DNA of 5,695 bases, from assembly GCA_021841985.1 (NCBI GenBank), contig JAKCCP010000159.1, forward strand, positions 1 to 5,695, given 5' to 3'. Every line of letters begins with the position of its first letter. Position 1 is the stretch's first letter. Source of the DNA: Pseudomonadota bacterium. Lineage in GTDB: Bacteria > Pseudomonadota > Alphaproteobacteria > Acetobacterales > Acetobacteraceae. Below, piece by piece: positions 1 to 5,695 of this stretch. The position numbers and the translations under genes are program-made. A model generated the notes under the pieces. It was not told the origin of the DNA and searched no databases. It worked only from the letters and a program-made list of their open reading frames with translations.

Positions 1-1010
1 TCGCCGCTGGCACCCGGCTCCTTGGTGCGTTCCAGAACGGCGATGGTCCGCACGCTTGCCGGCAGGGCGGCGAGGAAGGCGTCCGCGGCGAAGGGACGGA
101 ACAGGCGCACCTGCACCACGCCGAGCCTCTTCCCCCGCGCGCGGAGCGCCGCGGCGGTGGCGCGCGCGGTCTCGGCGGCGCTACCCATCACCACCACCAC
201 CCGATCCGCGTCGGGCGCGCCGTCGTAGTCGAACAGGCTGTAGCGCCGGCCGGTCAGCGCGCCGAGCCGGTCCATCGCTGCCTGCACATGGCCGGGCATC
301 GCGGCAATGAACGGGTTCACCGTTTCGCGCGCCTGGAAGAACGTGTCCGGGTTGTGGGCGGTGCCACGCACCACCGGATGCTCGGGGTCGAGCGCGCGGG
401 CGCGGTGGGCATGCACGAGATCGTCGTCGATCAGCGCGCGGAGCTGCGCGTCCTCCAGCAACGTCAAGGTGTTCACCTCGTGGGAGGTGCGAAACCCATC
501 GAAAAAATGCAGCAGCGGCACCCGCCCGGCCAGCGTCGCCGCCTGCGCGACCAGCGCCAGATCGTGCGCCTCCTGCACCGAGGCCGAGCAGAGCAGCGCG
601 AAGCCGGCCGACCGCACCGCCATGACATCGGAATGATCGCCGAAGATCGACAGCGCTTGCGTCGCGACCGAGCGCGCCGCGACATGGAACACCGTCGGCG
701 TCAGCTCGCCGGCGATCTTGAACATGTTGGGCAGCATCAGCAGCAGGCCCTGCGAGGCGGTGAAGGTCGTGGTCAGCGCGCCGGCCTGCAACGCGCCATG
801 CACGGCGCCGGCGGCCCCGCCCTCGCTTTGCATCTCCTGCACCACCGGCACCTCGCCCCAGATATTGGGGATGTCGGCGGCGGCCCATTCGTCGGCGAGT
901 TCGGCCATCGGGGAGGATGGCGTGATCGGGAAGATCGCGCAGACCTCGTTGACCCGATAGGCGACATGGGCGACGGCGGTGTTGCCGTCCAGCGTGGCGC
1001 GCGTCTCCAT
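1..1010 (-). CDS. nifJ: Pyruvate:ferredoxin (flavodoxin) oxidoreductase, NifJ type, N-terminal part (cut by left edge)
   Basis: This enzyme oxidises pyruvate with CoA to acetyl-CoA and CO2 and passes two low-potential electrons to ferredoxin or flavodoxin; it acts in the cytoplasm. An open frame of 336 codons begins at ATG 1010 and runs off the left edge with no stop. The family is about 1,170-1,200 residues, so under a third is present: the thiamine-pyrophosphate-binding domain I and the start of domain II. Visible motifs are FPITPSSPMAE (residues 28-38), EMQSEGGAAGAVHGAL (59-74), FTASQGLLLMLPNMFKIAGE (83-102) and AARSVATQALSIFGDHSDV (111-129). Thr30, Glu63 and Arg113 line up, one residue offset, with the pyruvate- and cofactor-contacting Thr31, Glu64 and Arg114 of the Desulfovibrio africanus enzyme. 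The start lies one base after the upstream stop (TGA-G-ATG) with only a weak GGCGGG-like ribosome site, suggesting translational coupling. The iron-sulfur and C-terminal thiamine domains lie outside the window. The substrate could be another 2-oxoacid, but the single-chain N-terminus favours pyruvate. Confidence 0.95.
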   Translation of the reverse strand, partial: METRATLDGNTAVAHVAYRVNEVCAIFPITPSSPMAELADEWAAADIPNIWGEVPVVQEMQSEGGAAGAVHGALQAGALTTTFTASQGLLLMLPNMFKIAGELTPTVFHVAARSVATQALSIFGDHSDVMAVRSAGFALLCSASVQEAHDLALVAQAATLAGRVPLLHFFDGFRTSHEVNTLTLLEDAQLRALIDDDLVHAHRARALDPEHPVVRGTAHNPDTFFQARETVNPFIAAMPGHVQAAMDRLGALTGRRYSLFDYDGAPDADRVVVVMGSAAETARATAAALRARGKRLGVVQVRLFRPFAADAFLAALPASVRTIAVLERTKEPGASG

Positions 1011-1011
1011 C

Positions 1012-2643
1012 TCAACCCGCCACCGGCTCGGCGATCATGGAGATCGCGTGGCACGGGCATTGTTCGAAGCAGACCGCGCAGCCGGTGCATTTCGCGTAAT
1101 CATAGCGATAGCGCCGGCCGGCGCCGAGCTTCACGATCGCATCCTCCGGACAGGAGGCATAGCAGTTATCGCATTCGAAACAGACGCCGCAGGAGAGGCA
1201 GCGCTGCGCTTCGCGGCGCGCCTCGGGCGGGGCGAGGCCGGCCGTGATCTCGGCGAACCCGGTCCGTTCGGCGGGCGGGATTTCGCGCAGCAAGGCAGGA
1301 TCGGCGTCGCTGAACACCGGCAGGCGCAGCATCGCGAAGCTGGCGAGCGGCGGCGGTGCCGGCTCCGCGTAGGCGGCGTCGCGCAACCAGGCGTCAATGT
1401 GCCGCGCCGCCCGCTTGCCGTGACCGACCGCGATGGTGACGCTGCGCTGGGCCGGGATCATGTCGCCGCCGGCGAAAATCCCCGCCGCCCCGGTCATCAT
1501 GTCGGGCCCCACCGCCACCGTGCCGTCCGGGTTCACCGCGACACCCGGGACGCGGCGGAGGAATCCGCTGTCGCTGTCCTGGCCGAGCGCCAGCACCACC
1601 GCATCGGCGCTCAGGGTCTCGATCTCCCCGGTCGGTCGCGGATGGCCGTCCGGGTCGATCGTCATGCGTTCGACGGTGAGCGCGTCGGCGGCGATTTCCC
1701 TGATCGTGGTGAGCCACTTGATCTTCACCCCCTCGGCCAGCGCCTCGTCGGCCTCGAACGCATGCGCGGGCATATGCGCGCGGTCGCGGCGATAGACGAT
1801 CAGCGCCTCGGACGCGCCGAGGCGGCGGGCGGTGCGGGCGGCGTCCATCGCGGTGTTGCCGCCGCCATAGACGATCACCCGCCGGCCGAGCCGCGGGCGT
1901 TCCCCGGTGCTCACCTCGCGCAGCAGGCTCACCGCATCGAGCACCCGGGCGGCGTCGCGGGCGGGGATCTCCACATGGTGGGAAAGCCCCGCGCCGATCG
2001 CGACGAACACGGCATCGAAACGCCCGGCGTCGCGTTCGGCGAGCAGATCGTCGCCCTTGCGGTTGAGCACGATGCGAACGCCGAAATCCTCGATGCGGGC
2101 GATCTCGCGCGCCAGTTCCGCGCGTGGCAGGCGATAGGCGGGGATGCCGAAATGCAGCATCCCGCCGGCGACCGGCCCGGCCTCGTGGATCTCGACCGCG
2201 TGGCCGAGCCTTGTCAGGTGATAGGCGCAGGAAAGCCCCGACGGGCCGGCACCGACCACCAGCACCCGCTTGCCGGAGGCCGCCGCGGCCGGCGGGAACG
2301 CCCAGCCCTGTTCGATGGCGCGATCACCGAGAAAGCGCTCCACCGCATGGATGCCGACCGCCGCATCCAGTTCGTTGCGGTTGCACGCGGTTTCGCAGGG
2401 ATGATAGCACACCCGCCCATGCGTCGCCGGCAATGGGTTGTCGGCGGTCAGCCGCAGCCACGCGGCGTGGTGGTCTCCGGCCTGGGCGAGGGCGAGCCAG
2501 CCCTGGATGTCTTCCCCGGCCGGGCAGGCGTTTTGGCACGGTGGCAGGAGATCGACATAGACCGGGCGGCGCAGACGCGTCGGGCCGGCGCCGGGTTCGG
2601 CGGTGAGATCGATCGCCGGGGTCAGGTCGGATCGTTTCAGCAT
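1012..2643 (-). CDS. GltD/NfnB-like NAD(P)H-dependent FAD oxidoreductase with C-terminal two-cluster ferredoxin domain
   Basis: This 543-residue iron-sulfur flavoprotein probably exchanges electrons between NAD(P)H and a ferredoxin-level partner; no signal peptide or membrane segment is seen. Domains in order: an N-terminal cysteine domain (C36-x3-C40-P, then C79-x3-C83-x3-C87) as in GltD and dihydropyrimidine dehydrogenase, but without their first CxxC; an FAD fold with GAGPSG at 131-136 and the GGMLHFGIPAYRLPR segment at 160-174; an NADPH fold with GGGNTAMD at 260-267 and YRRDRAHMPA at 284-293, whose arginines suit the NADPH 2'-phosphate; an FAD-closing GIFAGGDM at 388-395; and a C-terminal ferredoxin-like domain with C482, C485, C488, C491, C494, C498-P and C519, C522, C525, C529-P, consistent with two [4Fe-4S] clusters. 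ATG 2643 is chosen because AAGGAG lies 8 bases upstream; an in-frame TTG at 2664 would lie just upstream of that site and translate through it. The tight junction with the PFOR gene argues for a shared job. Automatic pipelines may label it glutamate synthase small subunit, but no large subunit is adjacent. Exact partner and direction are inferred. Confidence 0.88.
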   Translation of the reverse strand: MLKRSDLTPAIDLTAEPGAGPTRLRRPVYVDLLPPCQNACPAGEDIQGWLALAQAGDHHAAWLRLTADNPLPATHGRVCYHPCETACNRNELDAAVGIHAVERFLGDRAIEQGWAFPPAAAASGKRVLVVGAGPSGLSCAYHLTRLGHAVEIHEAGPVAGGMLHFGIPAYRLPRAELAREIARIEDFGVRIVLNRKGDDLLAERDAGRFDAVFVAIGAGLSHHVEIPARDAARVLDAVSLLREVSTGERPRLGRRVIVYGGGNTAMDAARTARRLGASEALIVYRRDRAHMPAHAFEADEALAEGVKIKWLTTIREIAADALTVERMTIDPDGHPRPTGEIETLSADAVVLALGQDSDSGFLRRVPGVAVNPDGTVAVGPDMMTGAAGIFAGGDMIPAQRSVTIAVGHGKRAARHIDAWLRDAAYAEPAPPPLASFAMLRLPVFSDADPALLREIPPAERTGFAEITAGLAPPEARREAQRCLSCGVCFECDNCYASCPEDAIVKLGAGRRYRYDYAKCTGCAVCFEQCPCHAISMIAEPVAG

Positions 2644-2649
2644 CTGCGG

Positions 2650-2670
2650 CTCTCCTTTCCGCAAGGAGAG
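2650..2670. repeat. 8-bp perfect inverted repeat with 5-base loop over the ribosome site
   Basis: On the plus strand CTCTCCTT (2650-2657), spacer TCCGC, and AAGGAGAG (2663-2670) form a perfect 8-bp inverted repeat. GG (2648-2649) and CC (2673-2674) could extend it past a two-base AG bulge. In a minus-strand transcript the downstream arm is the Shine-Dalgarno region of the flavoprotein gene, so folding would hide it. No T-tract follows, so it does not look like an intrinsic terminator. A regulatory role is inference only. Confidence 0.55.
2652..2657 (-). promoter_or_regulatory. Shine-Dalgarno sequence AAGGAG of the flavoprotein gene
   Basis: Minus-strand AAGGAG sits 8 bases before ATG 2643, in the run GGAAAGGAGAG. 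It is a strong match to the 16S anti-Shine-Dalgarno sequence and decides the start codon against the in-frame upstream TTG at 2664. It lies within the downstream arm of the inverted repeat at 2650-2670. Confidence 0.8.
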
Positions 2671-2672
2671 AG

Positions 2673-2678
2673 CCTATG
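2673..2678 (-). promoter_or_regulatory. Possible -10 element (CATAGG)
   Basis: Minus-strand CATAGG is the most -10-like hexamer downstream of the FNR-type site, but it matches TATAAT at only three positions. Transcription would start near 2663-2666, putting the FNR-type centre at about -38 to -41, close to the -41.5 typical of class II FNR activation. The assignment rests mainly on that spacing. Confidence 0.22.
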
Positions 2679-2697
2679 CGCGGCGATGACGGACGCA

Positions 2698-2711
2698 TTG
2701 ATCTCGGTCAA
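2698..2711. promoter_or_regulatory. Putative FNR/FixK-type binding site (anaerobox)
   Basis: The plus strand reads TTGATCTCGGTCAA and the minus strand TTGACCGAGATCAA. Against the FNR/FixK consensus TTGAT-N4-ATCAA this matches 9 of 10 defined positions, with the exact 4-base spacing. It lies between hypE and the flavoprotein gene, centred about 62 bases before ATG 2643. FNR-family regulators (FNR, FnrN, FixK, AadR) activate anaerobic and micro-oxic genes in proteobacteria, including nitrogenase-related and hydrogenase-maturation genes. Position, symmetry and the identity of the downstream genes all fit oxygen-dependent control of the flavoprotein-PFOR pair. Which regulator binds cannot be told from this window. 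Confidence 0.68.
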
Positions 2712-2746
2712 CCGGCGCCGCGCCGCCACGAACGAAGTCGGCCGCA

Positions 2747-3787
2747 TCAGCAGATCCGCGGCAGTTGTTCCCCGCTCAGCAGATCGAGCACCCGGACCCC
2801 GCCGATCGTCGCCGCCAGCACGCGCCCGCGCCCGGGCGCGGCGACGACCCGGCCGATCATCGCGGCGCTCGCCCCGCCGGGATGGCGCCGCAGCACGTCC
2901 AGCGCGCGCGCCGCATGCTGTTCCGCAACGAACGCCACCATCCGGCCCTCATTGGCCACATACCAGGGATCGAGGCCGAGAATCTCGCACGCCCCCTGCA
3001 CGGCCTCGCACACCGGCACCGCGGCGGCGTCCACGCGCAATTCCACCCCGGCCGCGGCGGCGATCTCCACCAACGCCGAGGCCAGCCCGCCGCGCGTGAG
3101 GTCGCGCAGGCAGTGCGGCGTGACACCGGCGTCGATCAGATCCGCCACCGCCGGAGCGAGGCAGGCAAGGTCGCTGCCGATCGCCGGTTCGAACCCCAGC
3201 CCCTCGCGCGCGGCCATGATGGCGATGCCGTGCCGTCCGAGATCCCCGCTCAGCAATACAGCGTCGCCTGGTCTCACCTCCGCCGGTCCTATGGTGATAC
3301 CGGCGGGGATCAGCCCGATGCCGGCGGTGGTGATGTAGATCCCGTCGCCCTTGCCGCGCTCCACCACCTTGGTGTCGCCGGTGGCCACGCGCACCCCGGC
3401 CGCCGCCGCCGCCCGGCCCATGGAGGCGGCGATGCGCCGGAGCCGCGCGATTTCCAGCCCTTCTTCCAGGATGAACCCGGCGCTGAGCGCGAGCGGCCGC
3501 GCCCCGCACATCGCCAGATCGTTCACCGTGCCGATCACCGCCAGCACGCCGATATCCCCGCCCGGGAACTCGAGCGGGGTGACGACGAAGGAATCGGTGG
3601 TGAAGGCGAGGCGGCTGCCGCCCACCGCGAGGGTCGCGCCGTCGTGCAGCGGCGCCGCCGATGACACGCCGAAGCAGGGGAGAAACAGCTCCGCGATCAG
3701 GCGCGAGGTGAGCGCGCCGCCCCCGCCATGGCCACGTTCGATCACGCCCTCCTCGGCCACCGGCAGCGGACAGGCGGGGCCGCTCAT
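2747..3787 (-). CDS. hypE: Hydrogenase maturation protein HypE (carbamoyl dehydratase)
   Basis: HypE receives a carbamoyl group from HypF on its C-terminal cysteine and dehydrates it with ATP to an enzyme thiocyanate, the source of the cyanide ligands of the [NiFe]-hydrogenase iron. The product is 346 residues, normal for the family, and belongs to the PurM/AIR-synthase ATP-binding fold. Visible are the N-terminal [15 protein letters not shown] (residues 17-31), [18 protein letters not shown] (63-80), [13 protein letters not shown] (86-98), [17 protein letters not shown] (136-152), [17 protein letters not shown] (227-243) and the terminal PRIC ending in Cys346, the carbamoylated residue. The frame is open upstream, but ATG 3787 is chosen because it overlaps the hypD stop as ATGA and begins the conserved region. 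The ribosome site is weak, consistent with translational coupling to hypD. It is the last hyp gene before a gap of about 100 bases. Confidence 0.97.
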   Translation of the reverse strand: MSGPACPLPVAEEGVIERGHGGGGALTSRLIAELFLPCFGVSSAAPLHDGATLAVGGSRLAFTTDSFVVTPLEFPGGDIGVLAVIGTVNDLAMCGARPLALSAGFILEEGLEIARLRRIAASMGRAAAAAGVRVATGDTKVVERGKGDGIYITTAGIGLIPAGITIGPAEVRPGDAVLLSGDLGRHGIAIMAAREGLGFEPAIGSDLACLAPAVADLIDAGVTPHCLRDLTRGGLASALVEIAAAAGVELRVDAAAVPVCEAVQGACEILGLDPWYVANEGRMVAFVAEQHAARALDVLRRHPGGASAAMIGRVVAAPGRGRVLAATIGGVRVLDLLSGEQLPRIC

Positions 3788-4875
3788 GCCGCCGCCCGCC
3801 GGTAGCGGTAGTAGGCGGCGCAGGCCCCTTCGGAGGAAACCATGGTGGCGCCGAGCGGATGGTCGGGGGTGCAGGAAGTGGCGAAGGCGGGGCAGGCGGT
3901 GGGCCTCGTCCGCCCGCGCAGGATTTCGCCACTGAGGCACGGGCCGGCGGCGATTGGCGCGGCGATCGCGGGACGGAACCGCGCGCGGGCATCAAAGCGC
4001 GCATAAGCGGGCGCGAGATCGAGCCCGCTCGCCGCGATCTCGCCCATGCCGCGCCAGACGCGCGGCGCGGGCACGAACACGCGCCGCAGCGCCGCCTGCG
4101 CGGCGGCGTTGCCGCCGTCACGAACCGAACGCGCATAGCGATTTTCCACCTCGGCGCGGCCTTCCTCCAACTGACTGAGACAGGCCAGCAGACCCTGCAA
4201 CAGATCGACCGGCTCGAACCCCGTCACCACGATCGGCACGCCAAAGCGGCGCGCGATCGCCGCGTATTCGCCATAGCCCATCACCGTGCAGACATGCCCG
4301 GCGGCGAGGAAGCCCTGCACCGGATTGTCCGGCGCGGCGAGCAGCGCCTCGATCGCCGGCGGCACCAGAACATGCGCGCAGATCAGGCTGAAATTCGCGA
4401 GATTTGCCGCCTCCGCGCGCAACACCGCGATCGCGGTCGCCGGCGCCGTGGTCTCGAACCCGACGGCGAGGAACACCACCTCGCGCGCCGGATTGGCCTT
4501 GGCGAGCGCCAGCGCATCCAGCGGCGAATAGACCATCCGCACATCCGCCCCGCGCGCTTTCGCGCCCAATAGGCTGCCCGCCGTGCCCGGCACGCGCAGC
4601 ATGTCACCGAACGAACAGAGGATCACACCAGGCATGGCGGCGAGCGCGATCGCCTGATCGATGACCTCGGCCGCGGTCACGCAGACCGGGCAGCCCGGGC
4701 CGTGCAGCAGCGTGACCGCATCGGGCAGAATCTGGTCGATCCCGTGGCGCAACAGGGAATGCGTCTGCCCGCCGCAGATTTCCATGATCGTCCAGGGGCG
4801 CGTGACCAGCGCGCGGATCGCCCCGGCCAGACGCCGCGCGGCGGCGGGATCGCGGTATTCGTCGAGATATTTCAT
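3784..4875 (-). CDS. hypD: Hydrogenase maturation protein HypD
   Basis: HypD is an iron-sulfur scaffold that, with HypC, holds the iron while cyanide and carbon monoxide ligands are added, before transfer to the hydrogenase large subunit. The product is 363 residues, near family length. Key motifs: [16 protein letters not shown] (31-46, Cys34), [12 protein letters not shown] (57-67, with Cys62 and Cys65), [11 protein letters not shown] (87-97), [11 protein letters not shown] (138-148), and the C-terminal cysteines 313, 328, 335 and 352, which form the expected [4Fe-4S] site. Thus the catalytic cysteine trio and the cluster ligands all appear intact. ATG 4875 overlaps the hypC stop as ATGA and has a GGAGG sequence (4883-4887) 7 bases upstream. 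The stop in turn overlaps hypE. The sequence alone does not show which hydrogenase is served. Confidence 0.98.
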   Translation of the reverse strand: MKYLDEYRDPAAARRLAGAIRALVTRPWTIMEICGGQTHSLLRHGIDQILPDAVTLLHGPGCPVCVTAAEVIDQAIALAAMPGVILCSFGDMLRVPGTAGSLLGAKARGADVRMVYSPLDALALAKANPAREVVFLAVGFETTAPATAIAVLRAEAANLANFSLICAHVLVPPAIEALLAAPDNPVQGFLAAGHVCTVMGYGEYAAIARRFGVPIVVTGFEPVDLLQGLLACLSQLEEGRAEVENRYARSVRDGGNAAAQAALRRVFVPAPRVWRGMGEIAASGLDLAPAYARFDARARFRPAIAAPIAAGPCLSGEILRGRTRPTACPAFATSCTPDHPLGATMVSSEGACAAYYRYRRAAA

Positions 4876-5108
4876 GCCGCGTCCTCCGCCAGCGTCGCGA
4901 GGTCGGCGAGCGTGCGCGCGGCTTCCTCCGCGTCCAGCACCGCGATCGCGACGCCGGCATGCACCAGCACGTAATCGCCCACCCGCGCTCCCGGCGCGAA
5001 GGCGAGCGCGATCTCCTTGACGATGCCGCCGAACGCCACCCGGGCGGAGCGGGTCAGTTCATCGTCGCCGAGGATGGCGAGAACCTGGCCGGGAACCGCG
5101 AGGCACAT
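4872..5108 (-). CDS. hypC: Hydrogenase maturation chaperone HypC
   Basis: HypC is a small chaperone that pairs with HypD to carry the Fe(CN)2CO unit and then binds the hydrogenase large-subunit precursor. The 78-residue product starts [12 protein letters not shown], giving the essential cysteine at position 2 after removal of Met1, followed by the beta-barrel segments [14 protein letters not shown] (24-37) and [17 protein letters not shown] (43-59) and an acidic, alanine-rich tail. The frame is open far upstream, but ATG 5108 is fixed by the invariant N-terminus, by GAGGAG at 5117-5122 (8 bases away), and by the TGATG overlap with the hypF stop. A HybG-like paralogue would look similar, but its place between hypF and hypD supports hypC. 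Confidence 0.96.
   Translation of the reverse strand: MCLAVPGQVLAILGDDELTRSARVAFGGIVKEIALAFAPGARVGDYVLVHAGVAIAVLDAEEAARTLADLATLAEDAA
4883..4887 (-). promoter_or_regulatory. Shine-Dalgarno sequence GGAGG of hypD
   Basis: Minus-strand GGAGG lies inside the 3' end of hypC, 7 bases before ATG 4875. It supports the chosen hypD start and independent ribosome entry besides the ATGA coupling. Confidence 0.75.
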
Positions 5109-5695
5109 CAGACGTTCTCCTCGATCAGCGGGGCGGCGGCGAAGGCGATCTGGCCGACGGCGAGGCCGCCATCGTTCGGCGGCACAAGGCGATGGCGGAA
5201 CGGGACGATCCCGGCCGCGCGCAGCCCGATCACCGTGTGCTCCGTCAGCCGGGCATTCTGGAAACATCCGCCGGTGAGCAGCACGCGGCGCGCGTCCAGC
5301 CGTCGCGCCACCGCGACGATCGCCTCGGCCAGCGCGACATGGAAGCCGGCGGCGAGCGGACCCGGGCGCAGACCGGCGGCGCGTCCGGCGAGCAGGGCGG
5401 CGAGCGTCGGCCGCCAATCGACCACCAGCGGGCGATCGCCGTTCACCTCCGGGGCCGGCAGCGGCGCGGCCTCGGCCCCCGCAGCGGCGGCTTCCAATGC
5501 CATCGCCGCCTCGCCCTCGAAGCTCGCGCGCTGGCAGAGATCGAGCAGGGCCGCGATGGCGTCGAATAGTCGCCCGGCGCTGCTGGCGAGCGGGGACGCG
5601 ACGCCGCGCGCCAGCATGGCGGCGAGCACGCGAAGTTCGGCGGCCGTGAAGGTCGCGACCGGAGGCAGTCCGGTCATCTCCAGCGCGGCGGCGCC
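5108..5695 (-). CDS. hypF: Carbamoyltransferase HypF, C-terminal part (cut by right edge)
   Basis: HypF uses carbamoyl phosphate and ATP to make carbamoyl-adenylate and transfers the carbamoyl group to the C-terminal cysteine of HypE. Only the last 195 codons are present (family about 750-820 residues); the frame is open to the right edge, so the Met at 5677 is internal. The fragment belongs to the Kae1/TsaD-like carbamoyltransferase domain. Counting from the edge, visible motifs are ASPLASSAGRLFDAIAALL (33-51), FEGEAAMALE (59-68), LLTGGCFQNARL (139-150) and HRLVPPNDGGLAVGQ (168-182), where the Asp of NDGG matches the conserved metal/nucleotide-site residue of this fold. The acylphosphatase, zinc-finger and YrdC-like domains would lie beyond the window. 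The stop overlaps the hypC start by one base (TGATG), placing it at the head of the visible hypFCDE run. Confidence 0.96.
   Translation of the reverse strand, partial: GAAALEMTGLPPVATFTAAELRVLAAMLARGVASPLASSAGRLFDAIAALLDLCQRASFEGEAAMALEAAAAGAEAAPLPAPEVNGDRPLVVDWRPTLAALLAGRAAGLRPGPLAAGFHVALAEAIVAVARRLDARRVLLTGGCFQNARLTEHTVIGLRAAGIVPFRHRLVPPNDGGLAVGQIAFAAAPLIEENV
5117..5122 (-). promoter_or_regulatory. Shine-Dalgarno sequence GAGGAG of hypC
   Basis: Minus-strand GAGGAG lies within the last codons of hypF, 8 bases before ATG 5108, and decides the hypC start within a longer open frame. Confidence 0.75.

Noticed and set aside
181..888. A 235-codon minus-strand frame within the PFOR region
   Set aside because: It is a shifted frame of the PFOR gene with low-complexity Arg/Ala/Gly composition; the true frame, open from 1010 to the left edge, shows clear PFOR motifs.
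2650..2674. Intrinsic terminator for the hyp operon
   Set aside because: The stem exists but has no following U-tract and runs straight into the ribosome site and start codon of the next gene.
2713..2730. Possible sigma-54 (-24/-12) promoter, TGGC then GC on the minus strand
   Set aside because: The GG and GC spacing can be forced, but the TTGC half is absent and no TGT-N10-ACA NifA site is visible nearby; it is ordinary GC-rich sequence.
979..3099. A 706-codon open frame on the plus strand
   Set aside because: It lies antisense to the flavoprotein gene, the control gap and the end of hypE, is rich in Arg, Gly, Ala and His, and matches no family I recognise. Long antisense frames are expected in such GC-rich coding DNA.
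2949..4136. A 395-codon minus-strand frame across hypD and hypE
   Set aside because: It is out of frame with both well-supported genes and is Arg/Gly/Pro-rich with no domain; a frame shadow.
3859..4572. A 237-codon plus-strand frame opposite hypD
   Set aside because: Antisense to a fully conserved hypD, arginine-rich, with no plausible ribosome site or family match.
1..5695. CRISPR arrays, tRNA or rRNA genes, insertion sequences
   Set aside because: No regularly spaced repeats, tRNA-like cloverleaf, rRNA sequence, transposase or terminal inverted repeats were seen; coding genes fill nearly the whole window.

Overview
The window is one strand-coherent gene block: every supportable gene reads on the minus strand, so transcription runs from high to low coordinates. 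It is very GC-rich, with strong G/C bias at third codon positions. The hypF-hypC-hypD-hypE order and the protein styles fit a proteobacterium, most likely a facultatively anaerobic, possibly phototrophic or nitrogen-fixing alphaproteobacterium. That placement is inference; no rRNA or other marker gene is present.

Right half (about 2747-5695): the 3' end of hypF (its start lies beyond the right edge), then hypC, hypD and hypE, joined by 1- to 4-base stop/start overlaps (TGATG, ATGA, ATGA). They encode factors that build and insert the Fe(CN)2CO part of the [NiFe]-hydrogenase active site. HypF and HypE make the thiocyanate/cyanide donor, and HypC and HypD form the scaffold that carries iron and receives the ligands. 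hypA and hypB would be expected beyond the right edge.

Middle (2644-2746): a gap of about 100 bases. It carries a near-consensus FNR/FixK-type site (TTGAT-N4-GTCAA on the plus strand), a possible weak -10, and an 8-bp inverted repeat whose downstream arm holds the Shine-Dalgarno sequence of the next gene. It looks like an oxygen-responsive promoter that starts a second transcription unit.

Left half (1-2643): a GltD/NfnB-like, NAD(P)H-binding FAD oxidoreductase with cysteine clusters at both ends, including a C-terminal two-cluster ferredoxin-like domain. One base after its stop begins the N-terminal third of a pyruvate:ferredoxin (flavodoxin) oxidoreductase of the NifJ type, cut by the left edge. 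The PFOR matches no complete ORF because it has no stop inside the window, but its reading frame is open from 1010 to the edge.

Taken together the block links low-potential electron supply (PFOR, ferredoxin, NAD(P)H flavoprotein) with hydrogenase maturation, and the middle gap probably places the electron-supply genes under anaerobic control. The individual families are known. The most interesting points are the putative NADPH-PFOR two-gene module and the layout of its control region.
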